Source: a virus
Direction: 5' to 3' (one strand)
Length of the DNA: 64,000 nt
IMG/VR virus record: IMGVR_UViG_3300028864_000014
Span: 171,319-235,318 of that record
Positions 40,812 to 55,314 of this stretch are shown here, piece by piece. The notes beneath the pieces were generated by a model. It made no database searches and was not told the origin of the DNA. It saw only the letters and a program-made list of their open reading frames with translations. The translations under genes and the position numbers were made by a program. Positions within the stretch are counted from its first letter, which is position 1, and each line of letters begins with the position of its first letter.

Positions 40812-43469
40812 TTATAAATTTGCATCTACAATAACCATTTTATCATAAATTAATTTTTGCTCTCCGTTTGAATTAACAAATAATTCTTTTGTGTAAGTAT
40901 TATAAATATACGTTGATGATGTTAAATCTAAATTAAAATAATTAAAATTGTCACATACAGTATTCATATTAAAATTACTACCAATTATAATATTTTGAAA
41001 ACTACTACCAATTGTGTTATTATTAAAACTATCACCAATAGTATTCTCAGAAAAATTACTACCAACAATATTATTCTTAAAATCTTCTCCAACTGTATTA
41101 GATTGAGAATAATTATTAATAGTATTATTTTTAAAATTATTTCCTACTGTAAATTCACAGCCACTACCGAATGTATTATATTGAAAATTGTCTAATGTTG
41201 TTAAATTACATTGACTTCCAATTGTATTATTTTGAAAATTACTACCGATTGTAAAATTGCATTGTCCAACAAATGTATTATTATAACAATTATCAGAAAT
41301 AGAACCGTTAATCTGACTACCAAAATTATTATTTGAAAATTGACTTCCTATTGTCAAATTACATTGATTTCCAAATACATTATCATAACAATTATCTCCA
41401 ATTGACAAATTACATTGACTACCAAATATATTATTAGAAAATCCTGATCCTCCTAATGACAAATTACATGAACTATTAAAAATATTATTGGAATAATTAT
41501 CACCTAGATTACATTTAGCCTGACTACCAAATGTATTATAACTAAAATAATTACCTAAAATACTATCTACAATAATTCCACCAAATATATTATACTGACA
41601 ATAATTTCCAATTTTGTTACGCACAAAATTGTTTTCAATTGTATTATTCCAAAAATCAGTACCAATTGTATCAAATTGACAATAATTTTTAAATGTATTA
41701 TATTTACTATTATTGCCTATATTAATCGTATTACATTGAATACCAAATATATTACCTTGTCCATTTAATATAGTAATATTTGAAGAGTTGCTTCCAATTG
41801 AATTATTAAAGCAACTACCAGAAAATATATTAAAGCTACATTGATATTCAATAACATTATTACTACAATTACCATCAAATGTATTATTCATACTATAACT
41901 TTCAATCGTATTATTAACATTATTAATACCAAATGTGTTACGAGAACATGAGTTTTTAATGATATTACTATTATTACCATTTCCAAATATATTATTACTG
42001 CACATGTTGCCTATTATATTATCATGAAAACTATTTCCTATTGTATTATATTGACAATCATGATCAATAATATTATCTTTACTATCATTACCAATTATAT
42101 TATAACTAAACTGGTGATTAATATTATTTTGATAAAAAGTAGTTCCAATTGTATTATTATAAAATGAATCTCCAATTGTATTATTATTAAAATTAGTATC
42201 TGTGGTATTATTACGATACTCATTTTTTATATTATTATATTGAAAATAATCTCTGTTTTTATTACTACCAAAATTATTTCCAATTATATTATCTGAAAAA
42301 TAGCTTTTGATATTATTATCTCCAAAATAATTTCCAGTTGTATTTGATACAAAATAATATCCAATACTATTATTTTGAAAACTTTTTCCAATATTATTAA
42401 AAATAAAATTATAGCTAATACTATTCTGATTGAAACTATTTTCTATTGTATTATTTTGAAAATCCATACCAATATTATTATTATAATATTGATTTATAAT
42501 ATTATTAAAAATAAAATTATTTCCAATAATATTATCAAAAATATAATCACCAATATTATTATTTTGAAAAAAATCACCAACACTATTATTATTAAAATAA
42601 TTTCCAATTATATTATTTTGAAAATAACCACCTATGCTATTATTAATAAAATTATTTCCAATAATTTTATTATATTGAAAATAACTTCCAAAAATTATAG
42701 TATTTTTATTGCTTATAATATCACCATTATTGGTATTACTATTATGTTGTTCTATCTTATTAGAATGAGAATAATTATAATTATTAATATCAGACCACAT
42801 ATTATAGTCAGTGTAACCTGTACTACATGAAATGTTTGAATTCCCAATGCTCCATACATTTTCAGTTGGACTCACATAAGACAAGTTATTCCATTTAAAT
42901 TGATTCCAATTATATGAAAAATTATTATCTCCAATAGTATTATTATATAAACAAATATAAATTGATCCATTGTATAAAACAACATCATTTTTTTGATATG
43001 TTGTTCCTGAATTCCAAACATTATTTACAATTATCTGCCATCTTCTAAATTTAACTTGTCTAAAATCAAATGATATATCATTATCTTGAATCGTATCTAT
43101 TCTTCTATAAATATATCCATATTGACAGCCAGGTACCATATTAGAATCATTTCTATAATTATAATATATTATATCCTGAGGATATAAACTTGAATGAGCC
43201 TCAACATTTAATGTATTAAAACTACTTGATATTACCAATAACGGTTCATTTATACCGTAATTAATATCACTTGTGTTTGTTATCTGATGTACTGTTTGAT
43301 AATCAGTAATCAAATATGCTTGGTTAGGAATTAAACTATTCGAGTTAATTAAATTTAGTAAATCATTATAAGTTAAATCTATAACTGATGTTCCGCCAGA
43401 ACCTCCACCTGTGGATCCAGTCAATTGACTATTAACCCACTCTTCACTAGCTAATTGAATATTTATCAT
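40812..43469 (-). CDS. long nonapeptide-solenoid tail fibre, 885 aa
   Basis: I-Q-L-A-S-E-E-W-V at the start, then the ITDYQT domain (about 50-170) with L-I-T-D-Y-Q-T-V-H and [12 protein letters not shown]. From about 255 to 830 runs a solenoid of roughly 60 nine-residue units, F-x-x-N-x-I-G-x-x, with a variant having C in place of F (N-x-F-G-x-x-C) in the second half. The end has Y-T-K-E-L-F-V-N-S and I-Y-D-K-M-V-I-V-D. It has no collagen-like region. Probable receptor-binding fibre; longest solenoid of the set. Confidence 0.9.
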   Translation of the reverse strand: MINIQLASEEWVNSQLTGSTGGGSGGTSVIDLTYNDLLNLINSNSLIPNQAYLITDYQTVHQITNTSDINYGINEPLLVISSSFNTLNVEAHSSLYPQDIIYYNYRNDSNMVPGCQYGYIYRRIDTIQDNDISFDFRQVKFRRWQIIVNNVWNSGTTYQKNDVVLYNGSIYICLYNNTIGDNNFSYNWNQFKWNNLSYVSPTENVWSIGNSNISCSTGYTDYNMWSDINNYNYSHSNKIEQHNSNTNNGDIISNKNTIIFGSYFQYNKIIGNNFINNSIGGYFQNNIIGNYFNNNSVGDFFQNNNIGDYIFDNIIGNNFIFNNIINQYYNNNIGMDFQNNTIENSFNQNSISYNFIFNNIGKSFQNNSIGYYFVSNTTGNYFGDNNIKSYFSDNIIGNNFGSNKNRDYFQYNNIKNEYRNNTTDTNFNNNTIGDSFYNNTIGTTFYQNNINHQFSYNIIGNDSKDNIIDHDCQYNTIGNSFHDNIIGNMCSNNIFGNGNNSNIIKNSCSRNTFGINNVNNTIESYSMNNTFDGNCSNNVIEYQCSFNIFSGSCFNNSIGSNSSNITILNGQGNIFGIQCNTINIGNNSKYNTFKNYCQFDTIGTDFWNNTIENNFVRNKIGNYCQYNIFGGIIVDSILGNYFSYNTFGSQAKCNLGDNYSNNIFNSSCNLSLGGSGFSNNIFGSQCNLSIGDNCYDNVFGNQCNLTIGSQFSNNNFGSQINGSISDNCYNNTFVGQCNFTIGSNFQNNTIGSQCNLTTLDNFQYNTFGSGCEFTVGNNFKNNTINNYSQSNTVGEDFKNNIVGSNFSENTIGDSFNNNTIGSSFQNIIIGSNFNMNTVCDNFNYFNLDLTSSTYIYNTYTKELFVNSNGEQKLIYDKMVIVDANL

Positions 43470-43483
43470 ATATTAAAAAATTA

Positions 43484-43500
43484 TTTATTCTATATATTAA
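43484..43500 (-). promoter_or_regulatory. putative late promoter element of the 885-aa fibre
   Basis: Minus-strand TTAATATATAGAATAAA precedes the ATG at 43469 by about 15 bases. It matches the late-type core. Confidence 0.6.
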
Positions 43501-43594
43501 AAATTAGAAATAAAAATAATTTTTTAAGAAGATTTAACTATTGATAATTGTCAATTTTTTAAAAGGAGTTTATGGTATAAATATATATACTTAT

Positions 43595-43897
43595 ATGAAT
43601 GGAATATATAAAAACCCAAGAGTAGGGGTCAATCAGTATGGTAACAATGTTGCTCCTATTAAACAGACAGATGAATTTAATTATTTAATTAATCTAAATG
43701 TAAATAGCATTATAAATTTTGATAACGGTACTGATGAGTTGAAAGATAGCGGAGAAATAATACTTCCTAGAAAATATCATATATTTGTAGGTACTAAGGA
43801 CGATGAATTGAAATTTAAACCTTATGAATATGATCAATATAGAATTGTAGTTACCACTTATAAAGATATTATAATTAGTATAGATTCATTAGGATAA
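43595..43897 (+). CDS. hypothetical protein, 100 aa
   Basis: The frame could start further upstream at a TTG, but the ATG at 43595 is preceded by TATATATAC, similar to the late element, so I choose it. The product has N-P-R-V-G-V-N-Q-Y-G-N-N-V-A-P and I-L-P-R-K-Y-H-I-F-V-G-T-K. It is an isolated plus-strand gene between minus-strand operons. Confidence 0.68.
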   Translation: MNGIYKNPRVGVNQYGNNVAPIKQTDEFNYLINLNVNSIINFDNGTDELKDSGEIILPRKYHIFVGTKDDELKFKPYEYDQYRIVVTTYKDIIISIDSLG

Positions 43898-43916
43898 TTT
43901 TAAATTGTTTTACAAA

Positions 43917-43970
43917 AAAATGGTATGCATTATATCCCTATAAAAGGTATTTATTGCATACCATTTTATA
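43917..43970. terminator. long-loop terminator between convergent genes
   Basis: AAAATGGTATGCA (43917-43929) pairs with TGCATACCATTTT (43955-43967). The sequence is A-rich before and T-rich after, so it may act in both directions. Confidence 0.8.
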
Positions 43971-43974
43971 ATTA

Positions 43975-44235
43975 TTATAATTTAAAACTTTCATCATCAT
44001 CAAAATCAAATTCATCACATGGTTCATCATCAAATAAATCCAAATTAAAATCCAAATTATCTAACTTAATTTTATTAGGTAGATTAAGTGGTATAGTTGT
44101 AGATGCTGAATTAATAATAACAGAATTTGAATTATTTATTTCTTCAAGTTTTCTTCTACGAATATATTGTTCAAGATCCTTTACATCAATTGAATTCAAT
44201 ATATCATCTATGTCAATGTTTACATTTAAGTTCAT
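43975..44235 (-). CDS. family C protein with acidic tail
   Basis: I-D-D-I-L-N-S-I-D-V-K-D-L-E-Q-Y-I-R-R-R-K-L-E-E-I-N is the family C core with the RK-KL motif, here internal. A long acidic tail follows (L-F-D-D-E-P-C-D-E-F-D-F-D-D-D). A close relative is the next gene upstream. The acidic tail might mimic nucleic acid or contact a basic partner; inference. Confidence 0.8.
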   Translation of the reverse strand: MNLNVNIDIDDILNSIDVKDLEQYIRRRKLEEINNSNSVIINSASTTIPLNLPNKIKLDNLDFNLDLFDDEPCDEFDFDDDESFKL

Positions 44236-44239
44236 TTTA

Positions 44240-44458
44240 TTATATATTAACGTATGTGTTTTGATATGAGTTTAAAGGAAAATCTATATTATAATCATCT
44301 GTACAAAATATAGGGTTTAATTCAAGTGGAGGTAGTTCAGTAGGATTTAAACAGTTTTCTAATTTTTTATTGCGAAGATACCTTTCAATAAGTCTTGGAT
44401 CAATTGAATTAAGTACCTGATCAACGTCTTCTAAATCAATTTCAAATTTTAATTTCAT
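44240..44458 (-). CDS. family C protein with RK-KL motif
   Basis: V-D-Q-V-L-N-S-I-D-P-R-L-I-E-R-Y, then L-R-N-K-K-L-E-N-C-L-N. The C-terminal half is Pro-rich (P-T-E-L-P-P-L-E-L-N-P). It shares the N-S-I-D-x-x-x-x-E-x-Y block with the downstream gene. Preceded by the hairpin RNA region. Confidence 0.8.
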   Translation of the reverse strand: MKLKFEIDLEDVDQVLNSIDPRLIERYLRNKKLENCLNPTELPPLELNPIFCTDDYNIDFPLNSYQNTYVNI

Positions 44459-44483
44459 GTTTTTTAGTTTTAATAAATGCCTA

Positions 44484-44566
44484 AAAAGCTATCACTTTTA
44501 CATGATAGCTTTTGTCCCTGGCGAGGAAGTCACATGATTATCGAGGTTTCATGTAACCGTGAATAT
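44484..44566 (-). ncRNA. small hairpin RNA with strong terminator
   Basis: On the minus strand GGTT-ACATGA-AACC (44545-44558) inside TCAC/GTGA arms (44530-44533 with 44559-44562) is followed by a GC-rich CCTCGCCAGG-containing stretch and then an 11-bp hairpin (44484-44513) with a T run. The segment is G+C-rich compared with its flanks and has no reading frame. It might be a stable RNA or a structured 3' end. Confidence 0.5.
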
Positions 44567-44568
44567 TT

Positions 44569-44784
44569 TTAATTAGATACGCAAGATCTTAAATTGTTCT
44601 CTTTAATATCATCAATTGAATTTTGATAATCTTTTAATTTATAATCAAATTCATTATACAATTCTCTGAGATGATCATCTTCTATATTATCTCTTTTCAA
44701 AACATTAAATGCTTTTCCAATTCCATCTCTGGCTTCAGTTAATAACTTAATCTCTTTCTCTAATAATTCAATTGTTTTTGTCAT
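44569..44784 (-). CDS. coiled-coil protein, 71 aa
   Basis: I-E-L-L-E-K-E-I-K-L-L-T-E-A-R-D-G-I is heptad-like, and a second helix (Y-N-E-F-D-Y-K-L-K-D-Y-Q-N-S-I) could pack against it. Probably a helical hairpin dimer. Function unknown. Confidence 0.74.
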   Translation of the reverse strand: MTKTIELLEKEIKLLTEARDGIGKAFNVLKRDNIEDDHLRELYNEFDYKLKDYQNSIDDIKENNLRSCVSN

Positions 44785-44838
44785 ATTTATTATATGAGAT
44801 GTTTATAAAAAAGTTTTTCAATTATTAGTTAATAATAT

Positions 44839-45358
<520 letters not shown>

Positions 45359-45443
45359 TCAACTAATTTTTTAATATGATTTAAAAATTAAACACAGAAA
45401 ACGAACTATGCTCAAAATATTGTATGATTATATTATAAAAAAG

Positions 45444-45474
45444 TTTATTAATCAGATTTATTTTTGTATCTTTG
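45444..45474 (+). promoter_or_regulatory. promoter of the family D array
   Basis: TATCTTTG (45467-45474) with TTTA at 45444-45447 and 19 bases between. It is the only recognisable promoter for the 13 genes up to 51091. Confidence 0.72.
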
Positions 45475-45492
45475 TAAATTAAATATTATCAT

Positions 45493-46266
<774 letters not shown>

Positions 46267-46267
<1 letters not shown>

Positions 46268-46677
46268 TGACAAAAGAAGAATTAAGTGATTTTATATTGG
46301 AGACATTAAAAAAATGCTATAAAGTTAAACATGAGGATTATCCAAGTATAATTTTTTGGATATATGATGAACAATTCATTAGAAAAATTAAATTAGGCAA
46401 AATAAATAATCAAGACATAAAAATTACAAATGAAATTAACGGAACTTGTATATTTCAACAAGATTTTAAAAAATTAAAATTTCGTTGTAATGATGATATT
46501 TGGACTTTTTTATTCAGATACTATTCCGATGATTACTATGATAATCAGAAATTCATGAAAGATATACTAAAAAATATTACTAATTTAAATATGTATTTAC
46601 CAACAATGAATTCATCAACAGCTAATATATCATTGAAAAATTACAAGAAAATAAGTTTATATTTAAATGATGTATAA
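46267..46677 (+). CDS. family D array gene 3
   Basis: I-L-E-T-L-K-K-C-Y-K-V, Y-P-S-I-I-F-W-I-Y-D-E-Q and F-I-R-K-I-K-L-G-K-I-N-N-Q-D, then C-I-F-Q-Q-D. The start overlaps the previous stop by one base. C-terminus K-K-I-S-L-Y-L-N. Confidence 0.84.
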
Positions 46678-47065
46678 AAAAGATTTATATGATTGGTTCT
46701 GGAATAAATATAATTCCTGCTATCAAGTTAAAGTAGAATTATATCCAGATAGTGTATTCTTAGTTTATGACGAAAAATATATAAGAAAACTTAAATTGTT
46801 TAAATTAAATAATACAGAAGAGTTAATTTCAATTAATAATGTTGAAGGAACATTTTTATTTAATCAGGATAATAAATTTAGAATTTTATGGCTGAGTGAA
46901 GAATTGTGGAAGTTCTTTGAAAAAAACTATTCATATGACTACTATGATATTCAAAAACTAATAAAAAAACTACTAAAAGATCATCCAATTTTATTCGATT
47001 ATAATCCTTTACCTGGTATGATTAAAAATATATATGAAAATAGTATTATAAAATCAAGATTATAA
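46670..47065 (+). CDS. family D array gene 4
   Basis: I take the second of two adjacent ATGs, which aligns with the other starts. D-W-F-W-N-K-Y-N-S-C-Y-Q-V, Y-P-D-S-V-F-L-V-Y-D-E and Y-I-R-K-L-K-L-F-K-L-N-N-T-E. It overlaps the previous gene by eight bases. Confidence 0.83.
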   Translation: MYKKDLYDWFWNKYNSCYQVKVELYPDSVFLVYDEKYIRKLKLFKLNNTEELISINNVEGTFLFNQDNKFRILWLSEELWKFFEKNYSYDYYDIQKLIKKLLKDHPILFDYNPLPGMIKNIYENSIIKSRL

Positions 47066-47985
<920 letters not shown>

Positions 47986-47989
47986 TAAT

Positions 47990-50626
<2,637 letters not shown>

Positions 50627-50634
<8 letters not shown>

Positions 50635-51091
50635 AGAAGAATTATCAAATTGGTTGATTAGCAAAATTTTATATTGCTATCCAGTAGTAGATAAAGAATG
50701 GAATGATTACGTTTTTTATTTCTATGACGAACAATATATTAGAAAACTTAAATTGTTTAAGTTATATAATATAAAAATAACATCGCCAAATCAAGTTAAT
50801 GGAATATGCTTATTTAGTTTAAATATTAAATATAAAATTATTTACTTTCATTATGAATATGTTTGGAAATTCTTTGAAAATAATTATATAAATAATTATA
50901 TACAAATTGAAAAATTTATAACTGAAATTATAAATGATTATAAACAACTAAATAAGTATTCACCAAAAAAAAATTCACAAGGATTTAGATATCCTGAACT
51001 AATAAGAAGTAAGAAAAATTTAGAAATTAGAGAAGCTGATTGGTCATCTCTACTTCCAAGTTCATATAAAAAATTAATAGTATTGAAATAA
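50627..51091 (+). CDS. family D array gene 13
   Basis: N-W-L-I-S-K-I-L-Y-C-Y-P-V, V-F-Y-F-Y-D-E-Q and Y-I-R-K-L-K-L-F-K-L-Y-N-I-K, then C-L-F-S-L. Last gene of the array. Ends against a bidirectional terminator. Confidence 0.84.
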
Positions 51092-51092
51092 A

Positions 51093-51120
51093 AAAACTCA
51101 GTTAAATTAACTGAGTTTTT
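51093..51120. terminator. bidirectional terminator (CTCAGTTAA type)
   Basis: AACTCAGTTAA and TTAACTGAGTT (51095-51117) between the array and the fibre operon. Nearly the same hairpin recurs at 52911, 55360, 57251 and 58912. Confidence 0.9.
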
Positions 51121-51124
51121 TATT

Positions 51125-52870
51125 TTATGCATTTGCATTAACAATAGTATTTCTATCGTATGCTAACTTTTGAATCACAGATGAATCAACATATAAATCT
51201 TTTGTGTAACTATTATAAATATATGTAGATGCTGTAAAATCTGATAAATGATAATTGTTAATACCAACATCATAATTACCAATATTGAAATTATCACAAA
51301 CATTATTCATCTTAAAATTGCTACCAATTACATTACGATTAAACGCGTTACCAATAGTATTATAGCTAAAAACATTTCCAATGTTATTGATGTCAAATCC
51401 ATTTCCAATAGTATTAAATTGAAAATAATTCCCAATAATATTACCATTAAAATATCCACCAAAAGAATTTCCTGTATTATTATTTTGAAAATTAGAACCA
51501 ATCCTATTATTTTGCGAGCCATTTCCAATAGTATTACATAGAGCAGCATATCCAATACTATTATAACTAAAATATGATTCAATAGTATTACGAGAAAACG
51601 CTTCACCAATATAATTATGAATAAAATATTCTCCAATACTATTATAAAAAAACACATCTGAAATAGTATTATATTGAAACATGCTTCTTATTGTATTATT
51701 ATAAAAACTAGCTCCAATACTATTATTCATAATATTACTTTCAATTGTATTAAATGTAAAATTAACTCCGATACTATTGTGTTCAAAATTTCCTCCTATT
51801 GTATTATTAAAAAAACTAGCTCCAATACTATTATAACTAAAATATGATTCAATTGTATTGCAGTTAATATTATTTCCAAAAAATACAGTATTATTACAAT
51901 TAAGTATATCTCCATCTCCAATGTAATCTTGTTTTATTCTATTAGAATAAATTGTACTATCATATGTATTAAACATCAGATAATCAGTATATAAAGTGGA
52001 TGTTGGAATACTAAAATAAAGATACCAATTTGTTATATTTGGACTAGAATAACTTAAATTAGCCCATTCAAAACGTTTCCAAATAATTTGATTTGTTTGT
52101 GTTGATGGATTCACACCAATTACATTATCAATTAAACATATATAAATTTGTGTTGTCCCACTGATTAAAACAACATCACTTCTCATATATGTTGATCCTG
52201 AATTCCAAATGTTTGTAACATTCAATTGCCATCTTCTAAATTTTACTTGTCTGAAGTCAAATGGAATATCATTATTTTTTAATGTATCAACTCTTCTATA
52301 AATATATCCTTTTGCACATCCAGGCATCATACTTTGATTATTATTGAAATCATAATATATTATATCATTCGGATATAATCTTGAATACGTCTCAGGCTTT
52401 AATGTATTAACACTACTTGCAGTTACTAATAAAGGTTCTGTTGTTCCTGAATTTATAATAGTTGTTTCAGGTATTCTATGTATAGTTTGATAATCAGTAA
52501 TTAAATATGCTTGATTAGTAGTTAATCCACTATTATTAATTAATGTTACTAATCCACTATATGTGACATTTGTAACTGAATTTGTACCTCCACTAGAACT
52601 TATACTAATACCTGATGTTCCTGATGTACCATTTTGTCCAGAACTTCCATATCCAACTGAACCATTCTGTCCTGAAGTTCCTGACGTTCCTGAATTACCG
52701 GAACTTCCTGTGTTTCCAGTTGATCCATTCTGTCCAGATGTTCCAGATTTACCTGCTGTTCCACTAGTCCCATTTTGACCTGATGTACCAGAGGTGCCTG
52801 TTGATCCACCTGTTGTTCCAGATAATCTTCCTTCAACCCATTCTTCACTCGCTAACTGTATATTTACCAT
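51125..52870 (-). CDS. tail fibre with collagen-like region, 581 aa
   Basis: Anchor I-Q-L-A-S-E-E-W-V-E-G-R-L-S-G-T-T-G, a G-T-S/Q-N-G collagen-like stretch (about 18-95), the ITDYQT domain, a solenoid of F-x-x-N-x-I-G repeats (about 325-520) and the C-terminal Y-T-K-D-L-Y-V-D-S and I-V-N-A-N-A. The first 75 or so residues are almost identical to those of 55407-57197. Probable receptor-binding fibre. Confidence 0.9.
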   Translation of the reverse strand: MVNIQLASEEWVEGRLSGTTGGSTGTSGTSGQNGTSGTAGKSGTSGQNGSTGNTGSSGNSGTSGTSGQNGSVGYGSSGQNGTSGTSGISISSSGGTNSVTNVTYSGLVTLINNSGLTTNQAYLITDYQTIHRIPETTIINSGTTEPLLVTASSVNTLKPETYSRLYPNDIIYYDFNNNQSMMPGCAKGYIYRRVDTLKNNDIPFDFRQVKFRRWQLNVTNIWNSGSTYMRSDVVLISGTTQIYICLIDNVIGVNPSTQTNQIIWKRFEWANLSYSSPNITNWYLYFSIPTSTLYTDYLMFNTYDSTIYSNRIKQDYIGDGDILNCNNTVFFGNNINCNTIESYFSYNSIGASFFNNTIGGNFEHNSIGVNFTFNTIESNIMNNSIGASFYNNTIRSMFQYNTISDVFFYNSIGEYFIHNYIGEAFSRNTIESYFSYNSIGYAALCNTIGNGSQNNRIGSNFQNNNTGNSFGGYFNGNIIGNYFQFNTIGNGFDINNIGNVFSYNTIGNAFNRNVIGSNFKMNNVCDNFNIGNYDVGINNYHLSDFTASTYIYNSYTKDLYVDSSVIQKLAYDRNTIVNANA

Positions 52871-52880
52871 TAATTTTTTT

Positions 52881-52897
52881 TATTTGTATATATTAAA
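52881..52897 (-). promoter_or_regulatory. putative late promoter element (51125 fibre)
   Basis: Minus-strand TTTAATATATACAAATA is followed by A-rich sequence and the ATG at 52870. Confidence 0.6.
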
Positions 52898-52910
52898 AAA
52901 CAATAAATAA

Positions 52911-52940
52911 AAAACTCAGTTAAATTAACTGAGTTTTTTT
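52911..52940. terminator. repeated-type terminator
   Basis: AACTCAGTTAA and TTAACTGAGTT with T run. Ends the 52942 gene on the minus strand. Confidence 0.85.
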
Positions 52941-52941
52941 A

Positions 52942-53334
52942 TTAATTTCCTATGATTTTAAGTTTTATACTTTTTTTACATATCTCACAAAATACATTAA
53001 ATTGATTAAAAATTGCTTCATCTATTCCAGCTAATTTTTTTCGTTGAATTGCTAATTGCTGATCATATGTATATTCAGAATTAATAAGTCCTGATACTTG
53101 TGATTCATATGATAAAGAATCATATTCATATAATCCTTCTTGAATATAATCACCCATATCAGTGTAAATTTTCCAACCAGTACTTCCAGATGAAAATCTC
53201 AATTCTTTGTAACCATTTTCAATACATAAATCAGAATTGTTATTAAATCCAACTATTCCATCTTTACTTTTTGGTGCTTTTTCGATAGTAACTTTATCTA
53301 TCATTTTTACATACGTTCTTTTAAATATATTCAT
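52942..53334 (-). CDS. short tail accessory protein (I-E-N-G-Y-K-E type), copy 2
   Basis: I-E-N-G-Y-K-E-L-R-F-S-S-G-S-T-G-W matches 38813-39172. The second half contains Y-T-Y-D-Q-Q-L-A-I-Q-R-K-K, a pattern typical of small phage tail assembly proteins. It follows the adhesin gene 53344-55305 on the same transcript. Confidence 0.77.
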   Translation of the reverse strand: MNIFKRTYVKMIDKVTIEKAPKSKDGIVGFNNNSDLCIENGYKELRFSSGSTGWKIYTDMGDYIQEGLYEYDSLSYESQVSGLINSEYTYDQQLAIQRKKLAGIDEAIFNQFNVFCEICKKSIKLKIIGN

Positions 53335-53343
53335 AATTATTAT

Positions 53344-55305
53344 TTATTTTTGAAATTCATAAGCTCCAATATCAATAGTAGTTCCACTAATTCTATTATT
53401 TGATTTTACATCAAAAACAGATCCATAACCAGAAGTATTATCGCTATTTATTCCGTTGTCTATTAAAAAAGATTGTTCTGAAATATTAAGATTACAAACT
53501 AATACATCATCTACTACTCCTGAATTTAAAGATATTATATCAAAATAAGGACTATTAGTATCTCCACTATTATTAGTAGAAATTGATATATTTCCAATAC
53601 CTGGTCGTTCGTCATTTTCAAATGCAGAATATTCTTCAATACTTGAATTTGTATTAACTACATTATTTTGAGTTCCAGCTATTGATTTATTTCCCCAAAC
53701 TACAGTATTCTTTAATACACAGTTATTTGTACCACCTCCTGAATTTCTGACAACTGAACAATTTATAAGATTAGCAGATTCTGCTCCTCCAACTAGACTT
53801 GCTCCGTAGTTGTTAAAAATTGAGCATGATATTAATGTTCCACCACTTACTCCTCCTACATTACCATTTGAATAATTATTATATACAATTGAACTGATCA
53901 AATTTGAATTATATGATCCTGCTGAGTAACTTAAATAGTTAAGAGATTCATTAGAGTTAATAGAGCAATTTACTAAATTCGAAATAAAAAGTGTTGTTCC
54001 TTTAGCAGCAGTGCTAATGTTTTTATTTATATCAGAATTTGAAAATGATGATAAAAAACCTGCTGAAACACTTCCAACTGTAGAATTATTACTTATAAAG
54101 CAGTTCGTTAGTGATGAATTTATTGCTCCTGCTGATCCACTATATCCATATCGGTCTCCCATATCAGAATTAACTGTTCCAGTATTAACATTACTTGAAA
54201 TTATAGAATTACTAATTGATGAATTTATAACTCCTACTCCACCATTTATATTTCCAATTGATGAATTAAAAGATACTAAGCAGTTATTAAGATTTGCTCC
54301 ATAAACACCACTCCATGATGAATACCAGTAATCGTAAGATTCAATATTATTAATTATTTGACAATTTGATAATATTAATGTACCTGAAGAATGAATTCCT
54401 GCACATAAATATGGTATTGAGTCATTGAAAGAATCCGATATTTGAAATCCGTTTACAACTGATTTTATACCTGAACTACAATAAAGAGTAGTATATGAAG
54501 AAGTTATCTGAGAACCTAATAAATTACCAGACATTATACTTTTATTTTTTGGTACAGGAACAAATAAATCTATATTTCCAGATGGTAATCTTAATATTTC
54601 TTTGTAAGATACCATATCACGCTCATATAGAGAACTTTCAGTACCAATAAATCCTCCGAATATATTTATTCCAGTCTTAAGAAGAAATGATGCAGATCTG
54701 GCATCTCCAATTGTTCTTAATGTAGTAGGTAAATAAGTAATTCCACTTTCAGATCCTTTAACAAAAATTGCATCACCAGAATTTGACAAATCAATAGCTG
54801 TTTGAATATTCTTATACGAATTTGTCCATGATAATCCATCATTAGTATCTAATCCATTATCTCCATCAACATATCTTATAACTGAACCTATTATCTCAAA
54901 TCCATTTTCATCAATTCCAACAGTAGCGATATTTTTATAAATAAGTCCTAGCCTCCAAGTAATGCCATTATCTGATGATGACATTGTATACATATATTCA
55001 CCTACTTCTGTTGGATATTCTAAATTGTCAAATAAAAAATTATTTGGAAAACTTAATGACACATAATCGTTAAGTTTAATTTTTAAATATAATTGAACAT
55101 ATTTACTCATATCAACATTTCCTGTATTTACAGTTACTGTTAATCCTGACGCTGTTGATATATCATATACTTTAATATTCTTGTCTAATATAATAGAACC
55201 TGATACAACTTGTTCAGTGTTATATTGAATTGTGTTACCATCTGTTAAATTTCCTACTATATCAGTTACCCAGTTTTGATTAGCTAAATATATTATTTCA
55301 TCCAT
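53344..55305 (-). CDS. PMP-like beta-helix tail adhesin, 653 aa
   Basis: I-I-Y-L-A-N-Q-N-W-V anchor. From about residue 140: R-Y-V-D-G-D-N-G-L-D-T-N-D-G-L-S-W, I-Q-T-A-I-D, G-D-A-I-F-V-K-G and I-N-I-F-G-G-F-I-G-T-E, the standard opening of Bacteroidota outer-membrane right-handed beta-helix proteins. Repeated S/N-C-x-I/V-x-x-N units follow to about 560. The end D-I-G-A-Y-E-F is also typical of those proteins. Probably acquired from a host gene. Confidence 0.9.
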   Translation of the reverse strand: MDEIIYLANQNWVTDIVGNLTDGNTIQYNTEQVVSGSIILDKNIKVYDISTASGLTVTVNTGNVDMSKYVQLYLKIKLNDYVSLSFPNNFLFDNLEYPTEVGEYMYTMSSSDNGITWRLGLIYKNIATVGIDENGFEIIGSVIRYVDGDNGLDTNDGLSWTNSYKNIQTAIDLSNSGDAIFVKGSESGITYLPTTLRTIGDARSASFLLKTGINIFGGFIGTESSLYERDMVSYKEILRLPSGNIDLFVPVPKNKSIMSGNLLGSQITSSYTTLYCSSGIKSVVNGFQISDSFNDSIPYLCAGIHSSGTLILSNCQIINNIESYDYWYSSWSGVYGANLNNCLVSFNSSIGNINGGVGVINSSISNSIISSNVNTGTVNSDMGDRYGYSGSAGAINSSLTNCFISNNSTVGSVSAGFLSSFSNSDINKNISTAAKGTTLFISNLVNCSINSNESLNYLSYSAGSYNSNLISSIVYNNYSNGNVGGVSGGTLISCSIFNNYGASLVGGAESANLINCSVVRNSGGGTNNCVLKNTVVWGNKSIAGTQNNVVNTNSSIEEYSAFENDERPGIGNISISTNNSGDTNSPYFDIISLNSGVVDDVLVCNLNISEQSFLIDNGINSDNTSGYGSVFDVKSNNRISGTTIDIGAYEFQK

Positions 55306-55314
55306 TTATATTTT

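Noticed and set aside
52563-52848. Pro/Val- or Gln-rich frames over the collagen-like segments (also 25822 and 56888)
   Set aside because: They are alternate-frame readings of the G-T-S triplets.
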